Source: Sclerodactyla briareus (taxonomy: Eukaryota; Echinodermata; Holothuroidea; Dendrochirotida; Sclerodactylidae). From it: a DNA stretch of 64,000 nucleotides. The translations under genes and the position numbers were made by a program. The stretch is taken from the NCBI GenBank assembly GCA_026419785.1, contig JAODTK010005519.1, positions 62,001 through 126,000 on the forward strand. The letters run 5' to 3'. The notes under the pieces were generated by a model. It searched no databases, was not told where the DNA came from, and saw nothing but the letters and a program-made list of their open reading frames with translations. How positions within the stretch are numbered: the first letter of the stretch is position 1; the number at the start of each line of letters is the position of its first letter. Of the stretch, positions 48,437 through 59,200 are shown piece by piece.

Positions 48437-50239
48437 GCCCACACTCTTACATCACAGTCCATACAGTTTCGGTCCTTTCCACTTTCCGCAAATTGTATTC
48501 AATTGAGCACAGCCAACCCTCGACGCTACCGTGAAATTTTCTTGGCAATCGCACTTACCGTTCGAGAGATATCCTGCATACACATAGACGCACGCACAGA
48601 CAAACACGTATTCGTACAGTCATCACACACACTCGAACAAAAACTGTGAAATTCGGGCAAGATGAGACGAATGTTAACCCCTTTCTTATTCGAATGCCCG
48701 CAGCAAATGTGCAAAGCATGTGTGCTCCGCGCGCAGTAATAGTAGAATTTTTCCAATAGGCTGAATGACTTTTAACAATTCGGGCAAAAACGTTCGCCCC
48801 CCCCCCCAAAAAAATGCAAGGTTCCCCTACGCCCTATGCGTGACTCCAGACTCAGTTTTCGTGAATATTCAGACTTTTTCCTCATAAAACATGAAATCGA
48901 AGGGCGCTTACAGATATCGCAGGGAATATCGCAAGTACTTCCACCCCTCCACCCATGATCATGATGGATTACGCCATTCTGGCTCTATTACACAAGAGTG
49001 TCGAAAAGACTAGGTAAACCACCTAGCGATCAATGTTTGGCTTGGGTATTCATCTATTCTGAACATATGTACGAGTTCTTCGTTGTCATGGAAGCTTCAA
49101 AAGAGTTACTGTCATCTCATTAACCCCCCCCCCCCCCGGCAAATAATGGACGACGCCATTTGCACGATGCCACGATGGCACGACGGTATTGAACACTAAT
49201 CTTGCATTGACATATTGTAGTCACGATATACAGTATTGCAGGGTATCGACGAGCGGAGCGCAGTATCTCGGCACCGGTATTTCCTGTACACCGGCCGCCG
49301 TAGGGGGAGTAGTACTAGTAGTAGCCTAATAGTTATAGCCTATAAACCTTTGATGTTTGCTTTGGGAATTGCCAAAGTGATTCATCGATTGTCTTGAGCC
49401 AGACAAAACACAGTACAAAGGCATCGTTGATGGCTGTTGCAAGCGATCTACTATAGTAGGTTAAGGTATGTGGTTAGTGGCGTTTCAATGTCCATAGGGT
49501 TTAAGTCTCAATACTCTACCATGCAGTCATATTACAGTCACAATACAGGCGAATAAGTCGCAGATGATGAGCTGATGTCCTCTACCCCAGAACAGAACAG
49601 TTACATCTCAATCAGAGATAAACCAGGATAGGGGAACCGGACGCCTGAAGCGAATGAGATGAATTTCCAATATGCAAATCGCGCTAGAGGACGACACACA
49701 AGTGGGAGGCTTGGACAAACGAAAATACGTTTTATGAAGAAAAAGAAAAAACAACTGGTCTGTACCGTATTTGCTGATTCTTCGCGTATTTCAGTGAACC
49801 TGGCCATTGACGGATACATAGTTGCAACGAATTTACTATGGTTATTACGGCGTTTTTTAAAACATTACGGCACTATATGCCACGTACCTGTCGCCGTGTC
49901 CTACATGTCATCTCTAATCATGCAAAAAATATGATCGCCGTTTTTCCCTGTGTAGAAGAAAAATGAAGACATTTATCGGCGTGAATTTCACCCCTATAAC
50001 GGGAGCCCTGATGTTGCACGCTGCACCCTTGCAAGTGTTCCCGAATAAATCATCGATCCCTCCATTCGTCGTATCTCTCAAATGTGTTATAACGTCAGTA
50101 TGTGATGTTAATATTACCAACAGCTCCGTTTAGGAAAATAGATTGTAACATCAGTACAATGGTGTTGCGAGACCCAATTAGGACTTCAAAGTCGATGAAG
50201 GCATCAGACCGAACAAGTACAAGTCTGCAGTTAGATCAT
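48437..50239. other. Unrecognised stretch
   Basis: It includes a C run of 14 at 49124-49137. Short ORFs at 48526-48809 (-) and 49659-49934 (+) have no recognised domain. Confidence 0.25.
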
Positions 50240-51144
50240 GGTGACTATTCGATATGCTTGTGCTAAATGATGAGAAAACAGATTCATCTCCTTCTCGTCA
50301 CACTTTATTAATTCTTCTTGGCATCCTACCATCAAAGGCGGCAATCTCTGTTGTTGTAACCTGTTACCTCAAGCGCCAACTGGGGCATTTGGAATGATTA
50401 TAGACTCATTTAGAATGTCTCGTCATGGGCAAACCATTTGTAAAGATGCCCTGCATGCTATTAGAATGATAGCGAACATTCACCAGTACCTTGATCGGAA
50501 GACCACCACCATGCTGATCCATGCTTTTGTCACATCCAAGCTGGATGCTTGTAATTCCTTGTTATTTGGTCTCCCTGACTACCTTATTAACAAGCTCAGC
50601 GAGTGCAGATCATTGCTGCTCGTCTTGTTCTCTGTGTTCCTCGTCATGAGCAATATCATCCACTGCTATACAGGCTTTACTGGCTGCCATGCAGTAAGGC
50701 AGAGAATTCTTTTAAGATCCTTCTACTCATGTATAAAGCAATCAACTGCATGGCTCCTAGTTTCATCTAGCTTCTTCAGCTGCATGTTCCTTCCAAATCT
50801 CTGAGGTCATCTTCCAAGCACACTTAAGTCATGGTTCTCTCATTCCACCAACTTCTATCTAGTGGTGAACCGTTCATTCGCCTCTGCTGTTCCTCACTTG
50901 TGGACTACCCTTCCTGAATATTGTCCGTCTGGCTCCGACTGTAGCTATTTTCAAGTCTCGTCTTAAACGTTCTCTTCACTCAGCACTTTCTGTCTGACTG
51001 ATTCTCCTGTTTTGTCTCTGGGGTGTGTTTCTCTCCCTGTTCGTTTCGTCCTCTGCTTATTCTTTTCTGTTTGTTTCCGCTCTGTGTTTCTCTTAGGTCT
51101 GTACAAGATGCTTCTGGCCTTAGGCGCTCTAGCTATCAAGTCCT
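50240..51144 (+). mobile_element. LINE (L2/CR1-like) RT C-terminus and 3' tail
   Basis: LVLNDEKTD lies at about 50258-50284. VRNLG-type sequence then leads into the 136-codon ORF 50394-50804 with SFRMSRHGQTICKDALHAIR, YLDRKTTTMLIHAFVTSKLD and CNSLLFGLPDYLINKLSECR. After frame changes it continues with LRSSSKHTLKSW, then RSFASAVPHLWTTLPEY (about 50873-50922), and in a neighbouring frame TVAIFKSRLKRSLHSALSV to a stop near 50998. GGCCTTAGGCGCTCTAGCTA followed by (TTA)n from 51145 is the tail. It is a 5'-truncated, frameshifted, inactive copy. Confidence 0.85.
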
Positions 51145-51167
51145 CATTATTATTATTATGATTATTA

Positions 51168-51214
<47 letters not shown>

Positions 51215-51249
51215 TTATTATTATTATTATATTATTATTATTATTATTA
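51145..51249 (+). repeat. (TTA)n tail microsatellite
   Basis: About 105 bp of TTA trinucleotides directly after the LINE 3' end, probably grown from its tail. Confidence 0.9.
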
Positions 51250-51439
51250 AGCTCTCGGGTTACCTGAAGTCTGACCCAATGCGGATGTATCGCTGATTGT
51301 TAAGGAGGAGTACGTGTACTCTGCTCACTATCGTCGGGAATTCCTAAGTGTGCACCTCTTGTAACCTTTTGCAACATATTATGTAACATATTATACATAC
51401 TCATATTCTTAACCATAGACCACTGTCTCTGATAGGCAA

Positions 51440-51605
51440 CATGGATTCTGCAGATAACTTTCTTGAGAAACATATTAGGCAACATTCTGCTGATGACCTC
51501 GCAGATGGTTTAAGAGAGCGGCAAAGCCAACTTGATAGCAATGGTCTTCAGTGCAGCTTATGATAGAGTCCCTCGTTGGCGCCGAATGAACAAACCCCAC
51601 CATAA
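51440..51605 (+). mobile_element. Reverse-transcriptase fragment (AAYDRVPR motif)
   Basis: SADDLADGLRERQ (about 51488-51526) and, after a frameshift, KANLIAMVFSAAYDRVPRWR (51523-51582) then RMNKPHHNMG. The F-AAYDRVPR stretch is RT motif A of another LINE lineage than the one just upstream. Fragment only. Confidence 0.65.
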
Positions 51606-51618
51606 CATGGGAACCTTA

Positions 51619-51704
51619 ATAGTAATAATAATAGTCATATTGTAATAATACATAATAATAATAATAATTATAATTATAATAATAATTAGAATTATAATAA
51701 TAAT
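51619..51704. repeat. (ATA)n/(TAA)n microsatellite
   Basis: About 85 bp of imperfect AAT-type trinucleotides. Confidence 0.9.
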
Positions 51705-51734
51705 CAGTTATGTTTTTTCACAGGGGACTGTTTC

Positions 51735-52105
51735 GATTCCTGGCTGAGTGGTCAGTACAGTTGGTAGAATGTTGGCCTACCACCCAGGTTCGAATCGGGG
51801 TTCGAATCCCGATAAGGCCGTACCAAAGGCTTGAAAATTGGATTTATTTGTTGTCATCTCACCGGGCGCTCAGCATGGAAAATTGAGGCAGGACAAACGG
51901 GTAGGCATAATGCCCTTCGCGTGTGGTCGCCCTTACCCAACATTGAAGCACCGTCAAAGAGACACTGCCTCGTCCAAGTACCTGATAGGATTCGCAGCTC
52001 AAAAGGTGTAGCATCCAGATTTGCACTCTTACCGGGCCTTGAATAGGTTCGATGTCGATGACAGTTAGAGAATGAGAGAAGAAAAAGTTGTTTTTTCATG
52101 ATAAG
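51735..52105 (+). mobile_element. tRNA-derived SINE
   Basis: CTGGCTGAGTGGTCAGTACA and GTTGGTAGAATGTTGGCCT give an A-box-like region. GGTTCGAATCGGGGTTCGAA followed by TCCCG gives a (doubled) B box at about 51787-51810. A body of about 250 bp without coding sense follows. The tRNA fold is not complete (duplicated T-arm), so this is a SINE rather than a tRNA gene. Confidence 0.7.
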
Positions 52106-52249
52106 ATTTGAATCGTCGTAAAGCTGCAGGGGTGTCGAGCCTGCATCACCCACCATTAACTAGAACAAAATTCTGCTCATGGGCCTTGTCCATAGCAATA
52201 GGAAAGAAAACATGTGTTGTCTCCTCCACCACTCATGGTTTCTTCACAA

Positions 52250-52400
52250 ACTCACTGTGAGTTGTTTTTCAGGTATACTCGCTGACAAAGGATCGAACTT
52301 ATTCAAGGCCCAGCAAGGATGCAGACCCGGATACTGCACCTATCGTCAGCTACAAATTCTTCACCAAGTACACAGATTAAAACAATGCCTCTTAGCGTAA
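52250..52400 (+). mobile_element. Possible RT fragment
   Basis: In the 73-codon ORF 52179-52400, KAQQGCRPGYCTYRQLQILH resembles the QAGFRPGRSCTDQI-type box of LINE reverse transcriptases. A fragment this short could also be chance. Confidence 0.35.
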
Positions 52401-52514
52401 TTTTGATGTGTGGGTGGGGGTAATCACACGCAGTCGGCAACTTGCAATATGCCTACCCCTCGTCTGTTCCTGTTCCAATCCCTTGTACTGAGCGCACAGC
52501 GAGAAGAGTAACAT

Positions 52515-52615
52515 TTTTAGTCTTTGGTATGACCCTCCCGGATCGAACCAGGGTGGAAGGCCGACGCTCTACCTTTTGTGCCAACCACCCACTTGGGTAC
52601 CAGAATGGATAGCAT
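52515..52615 (-). mobile_element. tRNA-like SINE head
   Basis: On the minus strand, GTGGTTGGCACAAAAGGTAG then AGCGTCGGCCTTCCACCC and GGTTCGATCCGGGAGGGTCA give A-box- and B-box-like elements in tRNA-like spacing. The acceptor arm does not close, so it is taken as a SINE head. Length of the body is not determined. Confidence 0.6.
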
Positions 52616-55265
52616 TGGTGCCATTCAATGTCACCATGTTACGCAAGTGTAGCGGATATCCATTCATCATATTGGGTATATGTTTCAATGCAAAGAACCA
52701 AGTAACCAGTTAGCTGAGTGCACCTGTATAGCGGAGGAGGTCTGTTTTGCGCATCGCTCTCACAATAATAATCAACCGCAGTTCTAATTCTAGCTGTAAC
52801 TGGGAGGTGGTTGGGATGAGACGTTCATTGGTATCAGTAGCTATTTCGCATCTTTTGTTCCTATTGCCACTTTTTCCCACGTAACGACTTATTACCGTGC
52901 GCAACTTTTGGTCTTGTCGACCTTTCAAATAAATCAAGGCTACCCCCACCAGTCGAGCCTCTCACATTAGGGAAGGGGGGACTCTGCGCCCCATATTCCT
53001 CTCTGGGTACCCTAACTGGAAACTAGAACTGATGAGGTACACCACGCTTAGAGGGATGAGAGGTGGGTGTCTAAGTGTAAATGTGCAATAGCACAGCAGC
53101 TGTTCATTAATGGTGATGTAGCCAGTTATGTATAAAATAAAAAAATTGGAAATTGGCAGCTATTTTGAAAATGCCGCCATGTTTTTACAACAAATTATCG
53201 ATGCCCCTATTGATAGCAAATCGCCTTACTAACCATGTGCTTTATGTGCTCATGATTCTATGATGAAAGGCACAATTCGTCCAAATTGTGCATCTGTTGG
53301 GTTTATAGTAATGTTACTTGCGTGGACGACACTGAGTCTGATGCTAACTTCAATTTGCAATTTGTTTGTAAATAAGACATATTTTCATATATTCCATAGA
53401 AATTACAAAATATATCGGAACCCCATTGTAGTGTCAAGCAAGTATAATCGCTGTACACAGTACTGGTAGTGTCGTCGTGTGCCTCCTACCTCAAATCACA
53501 CTCACTCGACGTCAGCGTATTGTAAGTTCGATAGGATCTGATATATTATCTACGAGTTCAGAGGTCAGTACAGGCCTGCGTAGGAATCCTGCATATCGAG
53601 TACGACCTTCAAACAGTAGTTTTAAAAACTCGTGGGTTTAAAAGCCAGAACCTGATTGTTTAGGAATAATTATGAGCATAACTCTGATCTCTAGTTCGGA
53701 TTCATATATGCGACATCTTTCCTCGCTATGGTAGCCAAACCGCAGGTCATACTTTCTTCGGAAAAGTTATCAGGCCACGACAACCGAACGATCACTCCGA
53801 CATTCCCCAGTGATGTAGGTTTCTAGTTGTAAGATCGAGGACATACCGTTGCTCAGCATAACAAATACTTTTATATTTCCTATGTGATTCGAAATGATCC
53901 CTGCGATGGCTCTTGCGCATAAGGTTTAGTGATGATTTATCCAGATAGGTGAGGACAGCTACATCTGCAACGAAAATTCATCAGCTTTAATAGAACACAT
54001 TGAGTCTGATCAGCTTGGTTTCTCCGGTGTATCGTTTCTGCGTGTTCGTGTATACAAATATGATAGCAACCCCGTCATTATTATGACGTACCCTATAAAC
54101 AGTACTAAAAGTGGACGACAGTAAATGATTGCTCTCATACTTTCCGTGATTCTGTAGAAAAGAACATCCTTTATTCGCTAGACAGATAATAAACTTACAC
54201 GAAAAGGGAGGAAAAACGTAAACAGAAGGTCTTCGAGTGGATAACGTAGCTGACGTGATTAGACTAGTCATTTGATGAAAGTCACGCAAGATGATAGATG
54301 TCCTTTAGGAGAAACATCACTAATAACATACTTGCGGGACTCGTCGTCTGTCCGTTTTACCTATCTAGGGAACCACCCAGGAAGTACGTAACATTTTATG
54401 AGACCATGCGTCCTAGTTCGAGGAACGAAGACTGCGCCCAGGCATGTGATGGTGCATACGTTAGGGGCATAGGGAGGGGGAATCTTGTTTTGTGCTTCGA
54501 AGCACATGAGAAATATATAAATACGACGTTTCTCAACTGGCGCCAATAAAGTCTGTGCAGAATGGCAGTAATAGGTTCCTTAAATGCGCTGCGACAATAT
54601 AACAATTTAGTCAGAAGCATTCCTAATCTTCTGAATTGAAAACACTGCTGCGACCCCTAATGGACAATAATGCTGAAGTCAACATGAAACAAAGTGAATC
54701 GAGAAAAGAAGTGAACGAGAGTTTCAACACATCAATGTAGCGACGATGGAAGCGATTGCATATGACATGTGTTGAGAATTAGTGATTCAATGTGGTGTTG
54801 ATCATGATGACACCAAGGTAACAAATGTGAATCTCATCGTTAACTAGTCACTTACTTTTTTGTTTATGAAAAGCTTGACAGAACCCATTAGGTTCAAGAA
54901 CTTATATGAAAGGATCGGCAATTATCAGTATGCGATGTTTCGTGATACAAACCCAATAAAGAAATGTACGTTCTATCATCCCTCAGCATATAGACCCCGG
55001 CGTGATCTGGAATCACAGTATTGTAAAAACTAGTAAGTGGCGGGGGGTTGGCGGCTGAGTCACCATCAAGTATTGCGCTGAGCGGGCGAAGAGGACTGTC
55101 TATTGTAATGGGTCCCTGCATGAAATTCTGGGATACGATTCAACGGATGTTGGAGCCGAAACCCGTAGGCAAAAGTCCTTTAATAAACTGTGGCTATATA
55201 GAACTGGCATTGCTCGAGTATAGATGGCGACCCCACGGTGGAAGGCATCATGTTCAACGGGTCTG
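52616..55265. other. About 2.6 kb without recognised features
   Basis: ORFs at 53987-54289 (-), 54298-54549 (+) and others have no recognised domain. No repeats seen. Confidence 0.3.
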
Positions 55266-55277
55266 TGACTACCAGTT

Positions 55278-55385
55278 GGCTTCATAGCCCAATTGGTAAG
55301 GGCACGGCACGATGAAAGCAAGGGGTCCGCGGTTCGAATTTCGGTAGAACCATGTGCTTTTCATCACATCCAGGTTTCCCACCTA
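55278..55385 (+). mobile_element. tRNA-like SINE head
   Basis: CATAGCCCAATTGGTAAGGG (A-box-like) and GGGGTCCGCGGTTCGAATTT (B-box, about 55323-55342) are about 45 bp apart, as in a tRNA. The rest of the fold is poor, and an unrelated C/CT/TA simple tract follows. Confidence 0.6.
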
Positions 55386-55392
55386 CCCGCCT

Positions 55393-55420
55393 CCCCCCCC
55401 CCCTCTCTCTCTCTCTCTAT

Positions 55421-55474
<54 letters not shown>
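55393..55474. repeat. (C)n-(CT)n-(TA)n compound simple repeat
   Basis: 11 C, then CT dinucleotides to about 55418, then TA dinucleotides to about 55474. Confidence 0.95.
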
Positions 55475-55477
<3 letters not shown>

Positions 55478-56222
55478 TCGTGCAGTTATACACTGCTATT
55501 TTCGTTGACCTTCCAAGATGTGCTTAGACACTACATTCAATATCGGGATACATATTAATATATCAATACATGTTAATCCAGACGGGACATCATAAAAAAA
55601 AAACATGTTTCATCTGTCATGGATTAGAAAATGTTAATGACTTTTATGAAAGAAAGACACAGACAAAAATCACTTATACCGACAGACATGATATAGTACT
55701 TCGCTCGTTAAAAATGCGGTGTTTAGAATTAAGATGCTCATGCAGATATGCAATGAAAATGTCTTTCGCTAACAAATCACTGGCACATAATTTACTCAGA
55801 ACAGTCCGTTAACAACAGCCTTATCCACTGAAACCTTTGAAGGAATTATCACCTTTTTACCATCCTCTATCACAAGGCAAGTTGGGCAGGGATTGTTCAG
55901 AAATAACGCCCAATATTACGAAAGAACACGGGAATCCTTTGGAACGTGGATCGCCATAACAAAGAGGTCGCTCTGTAATATGGTTATCTGCAGGGCAGTG
56001 CTATGTCGGCTTAACTGCTTAAGCCACTGATGTCTCGTGGATGCAGTATTGACGATACCAACATGATGAAGAGGATTCTCGCCGGAGTTGGATCTGTGGT
56101 GCGCACACATAACACGAGAGTAGTCGTCACAATGCTGCAGTTCCCATCAACAAATTATTCCGTAGCCTTTGAGGTCCGTTTAGCCTTTCAAATACGTACA
56201 AAAGTCCGAATAAGAACTGTGA
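55475..56222. other. Probable 3' flank or UTR of the tetraspanin gene
   Basis: This lies just downstream (minus strand) of the tetraspanin stop codon. The 80-codon plus ORF 55570-55812 has no recognised domain. No clear poly(A) signal was chosen. Confidence 0.25.
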
Positions 56223-56291
56223 TCATATTCCCATCTTCTCGGCCTTGATGATGTTGCTGAGCAATGAGCAGGTGAAGTACATCGCCAGACA
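56223..56291 (-). CDS. Tetraspanin last exon (C-terminal tail)
   Basis: 69 bases: CTCCAG acceptor, then CLAMYFTCSLLSNIIKAEK and MGI, with TGA at 56225-56223. It continues TM4 (the preceding exon ends LLVIE) and has the cysteine just inside the membrane that is often palmitoylated in this family, then a short tail as usual. Confidence 0.8.
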   Translation of the reverse strand, partial: CLAMYFTCSLLSNIIKAEKMGI

Positions 56292-59200
56292 CTGGAGGAG
56301 CAAAACAAAATATTTATCAGGACTAAAAATCTCACACCCCCCCCCCCCCAGTCCAGTTACCGTCAAGTAATTCATCGAATATACAATGGATGTAGGAAAA
56401 TGGGGATCTCGGTCACAAGTGGTGGTGGCGCGTAAAGTGAAAACGTGAATTATCTCTGAAAATGTCATTACATAATTCATTACGAATCGAATATTAATTT
56501 TGCGATCCCAAGACAAAAACATCTCTTGTATTGGCTGGTCAGATACTAGTCGATTGCAAAACCCTTCCTCGGGGATCATAACACCATTTTGTTTGGACGC
56601 GACCCGTGAAAACGAAGATGTTGAGGAAGGTGAGGGCGGTGTGTCCGCATGTCCAAATGTCAACCCCAGACTATTCGTACGCGATCAATACCATCATGAT
56701 CTCAACAGCTTTAAACAAAAGTAGTAGTTGGATCGCCTTGACTGAAAGTTTGAGAAGAAATAATTCCAAAAATGAAACGGAAGTCTTAGCAGTTATACAC
56801 AGCATTTTGTTTAACCGGGCCGCACCATTGTTTTTACCGAGCTTGCACTATACTCAGTTCTGTCGAACGTGTTCTATACGGACAGGACGAGTCGTGTGTT
56901 CCTACATGTGCTCAACAGCGTTAAGTATTTGTTGCTGATATATTCAGTGCTGGGGAACGGATCCGTTCAATTTCCGTTTGGAAATAGTTCCAGTGTTGTC
57001 GAAACTAGCAGTAAATAGACGAATTATGTTTGAAACAATCTAACAATGTCACCATGCATATGCACGGGTGTCGTGCCTTGCCTTGACTCCAACCTCTTAC
57101 CCAAACGGCGCATCCCATGCGCTTCATCTGGCGAACACTTTTAATGCGCGTAGGCTAAACATTTGATCAGTTAGTGATTGTGTTAATTTCTAATAAGATG
57201 TTTACCAGCCTTGTTGCCACAGTTCCCACGAAGAATGAACGATTGGCAGACCTTTCGCATGTAATACGGTCACACTAGGTTGAAGAGAGAGAGGAGAGGG
57301 GGGGGGGGGGAGGGGGGGGAGTGGGAATGAAACATATTTCCACATAATACGAACATATTAACACTAGTCTATTCGTGGAGCAATGATTCCAACATGCTTT
57401 CGAGCAGATATGATCAGGGCTTATGTACAACAGGCCCAGAGTTGGTGGGAAAGTCAACTGTGTAGTAAATACTGCGGACACTATATCATGTTACATCTCG
57501 TAATATGATTGTAACCATCTGTGCACATTTCCCATACGGAGTGCACAATTCTCGCGTCGCAGTTCCGCGTACCTGCTTGTGGGGAAATTGTGCGTGTAGG
57601 CCTACATAAGAAACGTTCCAAAATAGAATGGTTATAATACGGCCAAGTGTTATTGTCATCTTACTCAACGTTCATTGAGCAATGACAATCAGTCACGCCT
57701 TGTAAACCCGCTAGAAGCATAGTTCCTAGACAGTGGCTCTGAACTCGAATCTCAGTCCGTCGGCGTTCAAACAGGTTTATATAAATAGTAATGGCATAGA
57801 ATGGTCAGAGTACCCCTCTGGGTGCTAATCACGTTCTCCCTATATTCCGTACCATCTGAGAAGCATTTGAATTATCCGCGTACTTGACAAATAATTCGCT
57901 GCTGACAATCAATTCAGTCATCTGGTAGTCAGGTCCCTGTCTGGCCGCTGCATATATTTTTGAGTCTCTGATCGTCGAAAGTACATCTAAACCAGCCTAA
58001 TCCGCGGTTAGGGCAAACGGGCACTCAATAACCGATTGTATGATAAGCCAAGAGAAGGAGATACTGGTTGTGTATCGAGTATCGGATTCACTGAGATGGT
58101 ATACTCTCTCGAACAAGCATCACTGCTAGAAAATACTGTTGAGAGAAATACCGCTGTCATGTTCTTTTGACATGTTGATATTATTCTTACATGTGTATTC
58201 TACATTGGTCTCTCATGGGCGAAATTACGTATACTAGCTAACTTACCTCTATGACGAGTAGTCCGAGACAGACTCCTCCCAATACGAAGAAGTAATGTTC
58301 GACGAAGTCAAGGCTCTCCTCCACACATCCCTGGAGGAGACAGAAAATATCTTAAATCTTCAAAAAATTTAAATTCACTATTTATAGGTTTTGACCTATT
58401 TATGGGTTATCCACAAACCAATTGAGGCGTTCTTCATGAACCTACTTCATTTGGTTCTTTCGACTGAAGAAGAAATGTTAGAATTCGATTGAGCACCCAA
58501 TTATCGATATGAGGCTCAATATGCTGTAGACCGATTAGTTAGATTGTGGCGGTGATCATTCTAAATACTAATATTATTATCCTGATATCCTTGATGAAGG
58601 TAACTTCTTAATAAATTATATTATTGTAATTTGATGAACGGGACCATAAAAGGAATCCCCCCCCCCCACCCTCCTCGATATTAGAAATTTGTCACATCCG
58701 ATAGCACAAAAATGCCCATTAGCTTCGGACAAGTGAGACTTCTCGAATCTTACTGCGCGTGTTGAGTCCCCTGCCCTCCGTTACATATTTCAGGTGCCCG
58801 CACTCCACCCAACACTACATTCTCTCTCCCTTTCTCCTTGTTACAGTCGATAGCATAGAAACACCACCGTTGATTTAGTACAAATACTGTACTTAATCTG
58901 TGTTGATATAGTCCATTTTGCTTGGATCTGGGGGCCAGGTCGCGCCTCTTCCCCTCCGTTACAACCATTGCCAGTCTCTATAAGCCTTTCCGGAACAGAC
59001 GTATCAGTGGTATGCCCGGGCAAACCGGTCTGAATCTATACCCCAGTACCCCGAGCATTCGAACTGGAATAATCGAAGAAGCATTTAGTGTGGATAAAAC
59101 CATGTATTCACCCCCCCCCCCCCCCCCCCATCCTTCCCACAGCCTCGGCGACATCTAGTATCTCGTACAGTTCTCAATAAATACCCAGACATTCGTACTA

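Noticed and set aside
51735..51815. tRNA gene
   Set aside because: The B box is doubled and the acceptor stem does not close; a SINE head fits better.
55278..55350. tRNA gene
   Set aside because: A and B boxes are present but anticodon and acceptor arms do not fold.
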